Assembly: GCF_013387475.1 (NCBI RefSeq)
Contig: NZ_VWNB01000002.1
Span: 186,001 to 250,000, forward strand
Source: Mariprofundus sp. KV
GTDB taxonomy: Bacteria; Pseudomonadota; Zetaproteobacteria; Mariprofundales; Mariprofundaceae
Length of the DNA stretch: 64,000 nt
Direction: 5' to 3'
Shown: in pieces, positions 9,754 through 15,723 of the stretch
Layout of the letters: every line of letters begins with the position of its first letter
Position numbering within the stretch: position 1 is the first letter of the stretch
Program-made: the position numbers and the translations under genes
Notes under the pieces: generated by a model
Seen by the model: the letters and a program-made list of their open reading frames with translations, nothing else
Told to the model about the DNA's origin: nothing
Databases searched by the model: none

Positions 9754-10557
9754 TTAACCGAATACCGCATCAATGGCGTGATCAAGTGTATCGCGGATGT
9801 CTACGTCATCGGTAATCGGACGTACCAGTGCCATGCGGCATGCAGCCTTTGGCTCTACGCCACCCTTAATCAGAGCAGCAGCATAGGTCAGAAGACGGGT
9901 AGAGATACCCTCATCCAGACCATGCCCCTTGAGATTGCGGGCTGTACCACCGATGCTGACCAGTTTGGCCGCCAGTTCGGTATCAATACCGGTCTCAGTG
10001 GCAACAATACCGGTCTCAACTGCAGCGGCTGGATAATCGAACTCAAAGCCGGCAAAGCGCTGCTTGGTCGACTGCTTGAGATCTTTCATCAGGCTCTGGT
10101 AACCCGGATTATAGGAGATCACCAGCTGGAAATCGGGATGGGCTTCGATCAATTCGCCTTTCTTGTCCAGCGGCAGTGTACGGCGGTGATCCGTCAACGG
10201 ATGAATCACAACAGTGGTATCCTGGCGCGCTTCCACCACCTCATCGAGGTAGCAGATCGCACCAATACGTGCTGCAGTTGTCAGCGGGCCATCCAGCCAG
10301 CGGGTACCATTAGCATCCAGAAGATAGCGCCCGACCAGATCCGATGCTGTCATATCTTCGTTACAGGCAACGGTAATAAGCGGCTTAGCCAGCTTCCAGG
10401 CCATATATTCAATAAAACGTGATTTACCACAACCTGTTGGCCCTTTTACCATGATCGGCAATCGTGCGGCATACGCGGCTTCATAAAGCTCGACCTCGTC
10501 GTCCTGTGCCTGGTAAAATGGCTCTTCGTGAATCTTGTACTGATCTTTATCGGTCAT
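9754..10557 (-). CDS. cbbQ: RuBisCO activase AAA+ subunit CbbQ
   Basis: This 267-residue MoxR-class AAA+ ATPase is the motor of the CbbQO activase. Walker A is GPTGCGKSR (~39-47), Walker B is AICYLDEV (~98-105), and a sensor-1 asparagine is in LVISYNPGYQ (~148-157). The length matches CbbQ (~265-270). ATG 10557 (MTDKDQY) was chosen because GGGGGCAG lies just upstream; a longer frame from 10569 lacks a ribosome-binding site. NirQ/NorQ proteins are close relatives, but the following cbbO and the presence of cbbM in the window support CbbQ. It heads the cbbQO operon and is divergent from the metal transporter. Confidence 0.93.
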   Translation of the reverse strand: MTDKDQYKIHEEPFYQAQDDEVELYEAAYAARLPIMVKGPTGCGKSRFIEYMAWKLAKPLITVACNEDMTASDLVGRYLLDANGTRWLDGPLTTAARIGAICYLDEVVEARQDTTVVIHPLTDHRRTLPLDKKGELIEAHPDFQLVISYNPGYQSLMKDLKQSTKQRFAGFEFDYPAAAVETGIVATETGIDTELAAKLVSIGGTARNLKGHGLDEGISTRLLTYAAALIKGGVEPKAACRMALVRPITDDVDIRDTLDHAIDAVFG

Positions 10558-10625
10558 AACTGCCCCCACATATAAATCTTGGGGATAGTCTAGCCGATCT
10601 TTACAAAATAACTAACTTATAAAAA

Positions 10626-10640
10626 TTATAGATTACATAA
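10626..10640. promoter_or_regulatory. Possible LysR-type site in the cbbQ upstream region
   Basis: TTAT-AGATTAC-ATAA is an inverted repeat containing a T-N11-A core, the general form of LysR-family operators such as CbbR sites. It lies about 70 bases upstream of cbbQ in a very AT-rich stretch, where chance matches are common. Confidence 0.25.
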
Positions 10641-10670
10641 GCTATAGTTATATACCTCGTTGTGGTAAGT

Positions 10671-10686
10671 TGGCACTAAACCTGCT
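10671..10686 (+). promoter_or_regulatory. Sigma-54-like promoter before the metal transporter
   Basis: TGGCAC-TAAAC-CTGCT keeps the invariant GG-N10-GC of sigma-54 promoters and differs from consensus at one base (CTGC for TTGC). It lies about 80 bases upstream of the binding-protein gene on the same strand. Confidence 0.4.
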
Positions 10687-10764
10687 TATTTATAGGGAAA
10701 CAGATGATGAAACCAGATCGTTGCCGGGGAAAATAATGATAAAGCCTAAGCATAATGGAAAATC

Positions 10765-11700
10765 ATGGCCCTGCTGAAAAAGTCAGCACCGCTTCAGTCG
10801 ATCTGTACAGCAGCAGCAATCCTGCTGCTGCTCCTTCTTTCATCCTACTCCCCTGCCAATGCCAGACCTGTTGTGGTCGCAACAGTCCCGGCCCTTGCTC
10901 AGATTGCACAGGCAGTTGGCGATATAGATATTGATGTTAAAACACTCACCAGCATCGGCCACGATCCCAATGTCTTCTCGCCGCGTCCCGGCCATGCCCG
11001 TACACTGAGCAATGCAACGCTGCTCTTCAGCGTAGGTTTTGGACTGGAGGCCTCTTGGCTACCCTCACTGATCAAACGCTCAGGCAACTTCAAGATTATC
11101 CCCGGCAGTGATGGTTATCTCAGCGGCGGTGATGCTATCGAAGCCATTGGCGTACCGCGCGGCATGAGCAGCCAACAGATCAGCCAGTGGTCACCTGACA
11201 AAAACCCCTACTGGTGGCTGGATCCCGAGATGGGTATCAAGGTTGCCCATGCATTGGCTATTCGCCTGAGTGAACTTGATGCCGTCAATGCTGAACGTTA
11301 TCTGCAGCGGGCCACTGCGTTTGAAAAGGCAGTCAAAGAGAGACTGCCGGTGTGGCGTGATTATATGAATATTCATACCGGCGTTGTCATCACCTATCAC
11401 AATACCTATGTCTATTTCATGGAAGCGATGAATATCGAGCTGGGCGGTTTCATTGAACCGCGATCCGGCATCGAGCCCTCAACACGCTATATGGATGACC
11501 TTCTCACTCTCATCAGAGAGAAAAACGTCAAGCTGATCTGGGTGGAACCCTACAACAACAGAGCTATCGCCCAGCGTCTTGCCGGTGCGGCAGGTATTAA
11601 AATGATGGTCTTGCCAGATGCCGTTGAGGGCTATGGTACAGAAGGGTACATCGGCATGTTTGATTTAATGGTAGAGCGCGTAGCGAGGTGGAGCCAATGA
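10765..11700 (+). CDS. Metal (Zn/Mn) ABC transporter substrate-binding protein
   Basis: This 311-residue periplasmic protein belongs to the ZnuA/TroA cluster A-I family that captures divalent metals. A signal peptide is clear (residues 1-33: basic start, LLLLLL core, ending near PANA-RP). Family blocks are GHDPNVFSPRPGHA (~64-77), NPYWWLDPE (~149-157), TYHNTYVYF (~210-218) and GFIEPRSGIEPS (~228-239). The second block has Tyr where many ZnuA proteins have the metal-ligand His (NPHVWLDP), so the metal cannot be named. GGAAA precedes the ATG. The stop overlaps the start of the permease gene (ATGA). No ATPase gene accompanies the pair. Confidence 0.85.
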   Translation: MALLKKSAPLQSICTAAAILLLLLLSSYSPANARPVVVATVPALAQIAQAVGDIDIDVKTLTSIGHDPNVFSPRPGHARTLSNATLLFSVGFGLEASWLPSLIKRSGNFKIIPGSDGYLSGGDAIEAIGVPRGMSSQQISQWSPDKNPYWWLDPEMGIKVAHALAIRLSELDAVNAERYLQRATAFEKAVKERLPVWRDYMNIHTGVVITYHNTYVYFMEAMNIELGGFIEPRSGIEPSTRYMDDLLTLIREKNVKLIWVEPYNNRAIAQRLAGAAGIKMMVLPDAVEGYGTEGYIGMFDLMVERVARWSQ

Positions 11701-12512
11701 TTTTACTGACTGTTTTAATTGCCACACTGGTGATCGCTATCACCCTGCCGGTGCTTGGCCAACGGGTACTTGAGCGACGCATCGTATTTGTCGATCTCGC
11801 TCTGGCTCAGGTGGCAGCAACCGGGTATGCCATGGGCATGGCGCTGCAAATACCTGGTGTGTATGCCGCTGCGGCAACCACCTCTATTGCACTGGTTCTG
11901 ATGGCACTGATGGATGAGGATACGCCGCTACCCAAAGAGGCTGTGATGGGTGCGGTATACGCCTTTGCAGCATCAGTGGGCATGGTGCTGCTCTCCCTGC
12001 TCCCCTATGGAGAGGGGCAGCTCATGGGACTGCTGTTCGGCAGCGTACTGGGCATCGACTGGCAAGGCATTATTGAACTCTCTGTATTTGCCGGACTCGG
12101 GCTACTGCTCGCCCTGCCGGAGCACAGCAACACCTTCACTGGCCGCCTGCGCTTTTATGCCGGTTTAAGCCTGATTATTGTGCCTGCCATCTATGCTATT
12201 GGTGTACTGCTGGTATTCGCCTATCTGGTCATGCCTGCACTCTCAGTCTGGCGACGCGGCCATAACGGACCGACATGGCAGGCGCTCACGCTCGCCGTTA
12301 TTGCCAGCACCGCCGGAACACTTCTGGCTGACTTTCTCGACCTCCCCCCTTCTGCCACTGTTGTACTAACACTGGCCTTTATCGCCGTCATCACAGGCTT
12401 GATCATCTACTTTGTCGATAGAAACAACCCCGAAGAGGTTGAGGAAGATGAAGAAGAGGATGATGAGAGCGAAGAAGAGGATGGCCCGGAGAGAGGCAGC
12501 CTGACAGATTGA
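11697..12512 (+). CDS. Metal ABC transporter permease
   Basis: A 271-residue polytopic inner-membrane protein of the ABC-3 (ZnuB/TroC) family with about eight hydrophobic segments, the partner of the preceding binding protein. ATG 11697 overlaps the upstream stop and follows GAGGTGGAG; an in-frame GTG at 11688 is less likely. After the last membrane segment (ending ~240) there is an unusual acidic tail rich in Glu and Asp (EEVEEDEEEDDESEEEDG at ~247-264), predicted cytoplasmic. The tail might bind metal or simply be disordered. The downstream gene starts within 20 bases, suggesting one operon. Confidence 0.85.
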   Translation: MILLTVLIATLVIAITLPVLGQRVLERRIVFVDLALAQVAATGYAMGMALQIPGVYAAAATTSIALVLMALMDEDTPLPKEAVMGAVYAFAASVGMVLLSLLPYGEGQLMGLLFGSVLGIDWQGIIELSVFAGLGLLLALPEHSNTFTGRLRFYAGLSLIIVPAIYAIGVLLVFAYLVMPALSVWRRGHNGPTWQALTLAVIASTAGTLLADFLDLPPSATVVLTLAFIAVITGLIIYFVDRNNPEEVEEDEEEDDESEEEDGPERGSLTD

Positions 12513-12529
12513 TAACCAGGGAGATTTTC

Positions 12530-13402
12530 ATGAAAGCAGTCTGGATATTACTATCTATATTTTGGCTGCCAGCCCCGCTGCTGGCACAGTCGGATCAGCA
12601 GCAGACTCAACAACTGATAAAAGAGCTCAAGCAGTTAACCGATCAGGCAGAGCGTGACCGGTCTGCCAGTTACCGCTTTATTGATCAACTTCGCGATCTC
12701 TCCTCACGCTACGATGCCCCCTGGCGCAAGCAGGTTCTCTATGATGATTTCAGCGATGGCGAACTGACCAGAAACCCCGGCTGGCAAGGCAACATGGACT
12801 ATTTTCGCCTTAGCCGTTCAGGCATGCTGCGCTCCCGCCTTGATCTCAGTCAGCAACCGGCATCAACAAACCCACCTCGCCAGTCCAGTCAGGAGGCGAT
12901 TCTTGGCATACTGCTGGAGGGGGTACTGCAGCCCAATGGCAGAACGGATACTCCGCCAGCTACCATGCATCCTGATCAGGCCGATCTTTTCACCACCACT
13001 CAGATCAGCAACGCCTTTGCGATTACGATCGAATTCGGACTGCGCGGCATAAGTAGAGAGGGCAGCTTTGAATGGGGAGCCTATCAGGGCCGGCAGCGTG
13101 ATTCCGGTTACCGTATCGCCTACGAGGGCGGCGACCGCCCTGCTATTAAAGTTATCCGCTATCGCTCAGGCATGTCGGCAGTAATTGAGCGTTATGACCA
13201 GACTCCACTGTTTGCTGATGGCAAGTTGCACAATATCAGTTGGTTACGCGCTAACAGTGGAGTGATGACCATTCAGGTTGATGGCAAAGAGATTATCCGC
13301 GTACGCGACAGAAGCTACAGGGATCCCTTCAGTGGTTTCATCATGAGCAATCGCGGAGGTGATTATACCATTAGATCTGTCTCTGTATTTGCAGAAGAGT
13401 GA
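12530..13402 (+). CDS. Secreted protein of unknown function
   Basis: A 290-residue protein with a typical signal peptide (MKAVWILLSIFWLPAPLLAQ, cleavage near residue 20). The mature part starts with a Gln-rich helical segment (~22-60) and continues into a beta-rich domain with DDFSDGELTRNPGW (~76-89) and VQVDGKEIIRVRDRSYRDPFSGF-like strands near the end (~245-270). This resembles concanavalin A-like/LamG-type folds that bind sugars, but I do not recognise a named family. ATG 12530 follows AGGGAG; it starts 17 bp after the permease stop and is probably co-transcribed with the transporter, which suggests an envelope role. Confidence 0.65.
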   Translation: MKAVWILLSIFWLPAPLLAQSDQQQTQQLIKELKQLTDQAERDRSASYRFIDQLRDLSSRYDAPWRKQVLYDDFSDGELTRNPGWQGNMDYFRLSRSGMLRSRLDLSQQPASTNPPRQSSQEAILGILLEGVLQPNGRTDTPPATMHPDQADLFTTTQISNAFAITIEFGLRGISREGSFEWGAYQGRQRDSGYRIAYEGGDRPAIKVIRYRSGMSAVIERYDQTPLFADGKLHNISWLRANSGVMTIQVDGKEIIRVRDRSYRDPFSGFIMSNRGGDYTIRSVSVFAEE

Positions 13403-13451
13403 TAAAAAACTTGCTGATAACTATAACTTGCGACGAGATAATCTGCCTTTT

Positions 13452-14522
13452 TTAACTCAGATTCATCTGATAACACTTCACCAGCGCACCACGGTTCTTC
13501 ACCTTGATATCACCTCTGGGCTGCATGGCAATAAGATGATGACAACGGTTATATGTCTCTTCGCCAACAAGAATCACCTCACCCTCTGCCATCTGCTCAA
13601 GGCGGGCTGCAACATTCACGGTGTCACCGATCACCGTATAATCCATTCTGTTCTTTGAACCGACATTGCCCATCACAACATCACCCGTATTCACACCAAT
13701 ACCAACCTCAAATACCGGATAACCTTTCAATCTGAATTCGGGCATAAGTGCTTTCACACAGTGCTGCATCTCAATGGCTGCCTGCAGAGCGTTGAGAGGC
13801 CCCTCCTCCTGATCACCGACCACACCAAAGGTCGCCATCAGCTCATCACCGACAAATTTATCGAGAATGCCGTTGTGTTTGAAAATAATCTTCACCATCG
13901 CATCAAAATAGTCATTGAGCATGCCGATCACCTCGGCAGGACTCATATGCTCTGAAATCGATGTGAATGACCGAATATCGGCAAACAACACTGTTACTTC
14001 GTGCTGCATGTTCTGCAGAGGAATATCCTCTTCTGAACTGATGATCTTTTCGACAAGGCTCTTATCGACATAACGGCTCAAACGGCTGCGCGACAGACTC
14101 TCCTCCCTGAGTTTCTTCTGATAACCCTCAATTTCACGGGTATAGAGCAGTAGCTTGGTTGTCATCTCCTGAAAATTGCGCGATGAACGTTCTGATTCAG
14201 CCAATACCGTATTAAAATGCTCAATAATGCCAACCAGTTCATCGGGGGTATTCTCATGGATTTGAATCGACTGTTTTTGGTCAGACATGGCTGCCTGACC
14301 GGTAATATCGTGCACATTACGCAGTTGCCTGCCAAATTTCCGGATCACTGAAAATCCAATCAGATGCGCAATAAGCGCGGAAAGCGCTATCAGCAGCAGC
14401 GTCGGGGTGATCTCGGCATCAAGATAGATCACCAGATAAAAGGCCAACAGATAGGGAATAAAGCCAATCAGGCTGTAACTGGCCTGTTCAATATCTCTGA
14501 ATCGAACCCCTTTTTTCATCAT
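13452..14522 (-). CDS. Membrane-bound class III adenylate cyclase
   Basis: This 356-residue protein has two hydrophobic segments near the N-terminus (~18-60), a HAMP-like linker (~65-125), a short coiled coil and a C-terminal class III nucleotide cyclase domain (~180-355). All expected active-site elements are visible: the first metal Asp in LFADIRSFTS, the second in DKFVGDELMATFG, the Lys of that motif and the Asp of MDYTVIGD (the Lys/Asp pair typical of ATP use), and the transition-state Asn and Arg of NVAARLE. cAMP production is therefore likely. Its ATG overlaps the stop of the PilZ gene by one base (TGATG), so translation of the two is probably coupled. Confidence 0.88.
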   Translation of the reverse strand: MMKKGVRFRDIEQASYSLIGFIPYLLAFYLVIYLDAEITPTLLLIALSALIAHLIGFSVIRKFGRQLRNVHDITGQAAMSDQKQSIQIHENTPDELVGIIEHFNTVLAESERSSRNFQEMTTKLLLYTREIEGYQKKLREESLSRSRLSRYVDKSLVEKIISSEEDIPLQNMQHEVTVLFADIRSFTSISEHMSPAEVIGMLNDYFDAMVKIIFKHNGILDKFVGDELMATFGVVGDQEEGPLNALQAAIEMQHCVKALMPEFRLKGYPVFEVGIGVNTGDVVMGNVGSKNRMDYTVIGDTVNVAARLEQMAEGEVILVGEETYNRCHHLIAMQPRGDIKVKNRGALVKCYQMNLS

Positions 14523-14911
14523 CAGAGCCCGGACTCTTTGATATCGTCAGTTGCAGAAAACTTGTGACTCTCAAAGGTAAACGGATCGTTCAGAGAGAGA
14601 CCGATGAAAACGACCCTGCCTTCAGACTCTGTTGCCTCAGCAGTGTGAACCCATGCCACAGTAGCACTACAGACCATATATGCTGCAAGTCTGTCTGTAT
14701 CAGGCAGGCGAATTCTTAAGTGAACCTCCTGCCCAAGTGCATAATAGGCAGGGTAATCCGTTAACAGGCAGACACCACCGCCGGAGATATTACGTAACAC
14801 ACTCTTGTCAACGAAGGCATCACCGGCCGGAGAAACCCCGCCAATCTCCGCATCAAAGTCGATGGGATAACGCTCAAAACTCCTGTGTTCACTATAATCC
14901 TGATCCGGCAT
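14522..14911 (-). CDS. PilZ domain protein (c-di-GMP binding)
   Basis: A 129-residue single-domain PilZ protein. The c-di-GMP-binding motifs are present: RSFERYP (RxxxR, residues ~10-16) and the NISGGG element (D/NxSxxG, ~43-48), followed by beta strands such as EVHLRIRLP. It has no membrane segment. It lies directly upstream of, and overlaps, the adenylate cyclase gene. Its likely role is to pass a c-di-GMP signal to a partner; the coupled cyclase is the obvious candidate. Confidence 0.85.
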   Translation of the reverse strand: MPDQDYSEHRSFERYPIDFDAEIGGVSPAGDAFVDKSVLRNISGGGVCLLTDYPAYYALGQEVHLRIRLPDTDRLAAYMVCSATVAWVHTAEATESEGRVVFIGLSLNDPFTFESHKFSATDDIKESGL

Positions 14912-15058
14912 AGCACCTCAATATTTACCGGCAGAAACCGGTTTCTGATATCGCAAACAAATCAGCTTACCATACTACTATCAATATCTGTGCCAAAACA
15001 GTAGCAGTGTAAGATTGTCAGCAACCCATAACGCATGACATATATTGAACAGATCAAA

Positions 15059-15316
15059 TCAGGCGAACATATCCAGGCTGCTCCGATTCTCTGCGATAGG
15101 TGCTGGCAGCCCCTGCAGGTTATAGGTTAAAAAGAAGATATTATGCCTGTAGCTGAACTCAAACCCCTGAGCAGGTTGCGAGGCGGCTTGCAGATCAATG
15201 ACGGTATCTTTACTGACGGGAATAACCACACCTCTCTCATCTTCGAGCGGCATAACAGCATGAGCATGTGGTCTACTGCTGTCGTACTGCAGCCCCAACG
15301 CAACAGTCAGTTTCAT
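15059..15316 (-). CDS. Small hypothetical protein
   Basis: An 85-residue soluble protein with no recognised domain. The upstream sequence CCGGGGTGATCA directly before the ATG is an acceptable ribosome-binding site and the residue composition is protein-like (mixed beta pattern, VALGLQYDSSRPH near the start). It lies alone between the PilZ gene and ppdK. It may be real but could be a chance frame. Confidence 0.5.
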   Translation of the reverse strand: MKLTVALGLQYDSSRPHAHAVMPLEDERGVVIPVSKDTVIDLQAASQPAQGFEFSYRHNIFFLTYNLQGLPAPIAENRSSLDMFA

Positions 15317-15715
15317 TGATCACCCCGGAGAGTAGGCAAAACTTTCCCTTTAGCAGCGGCAAACATTACCGCTCCAAATCGAATCACGATCCATATAGGG
15401 CATTAACAAAGCAACATATCCACCTGTTTTAATTATATTTTTTAGCCCACCTCCAAAAATTCATACAACAACATTTACACCCTTACTGCATATATTCGGC
15501 CATATTCGAGCAGCGACGAAAGCGTTATGAATCAAATTTAAATATGAGGTACTGCAGATTGATGCAAAATGTCCCTGATCAGAAATACTCCCTTTTCAGA
15601 AAAGCCTTTCAGGCGTATGATGCTCGTGTTCGGCGTAAGCCAATTCTGACTTGCCCAATACACTTAATAACCATGAACACCAACCGTGTTTCGATGGACT
15701 TCAGGGAAAGTAATA
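15317..15715. other. Upstream region of ppdK
   Basis: About 400 bp with no long gene. The first half is AT-rich and includes TTTTAATTATATTTTTTAG (15428-15446). The second half holds a possible small reading frame that runs into the ppdK start. The ppdK ribosome-binding site CAGGGAAAG is at 15700-15709. Confidence 0.4.
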
Positions 15716-15723
15716 ATGACTAA
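15544..15723 (+). CDS. Possible small upstream ORF overlapping ppdK
   Basis: A 59-codon frame (ATG 15544, second in-frame ATG 15562, stop TAA 15721-15723) overlaps the first codons of ppdK by 8 bases. The product would be basic (RKAFQAYDARVRRKP in the middle) with no recognised domain. A GAGGT lies about 10 bases before the second ATG. It may be a translationally coupled leader peptide or a chance frame; the overlap with the ppdK start is the main reason to list it. Confidence 0.25.
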   Translation: MRYCRLMQNVPDQKYSLFRKAFQAYDARVRRKPILTCPIHLITMNTNRVSMDFRESNND

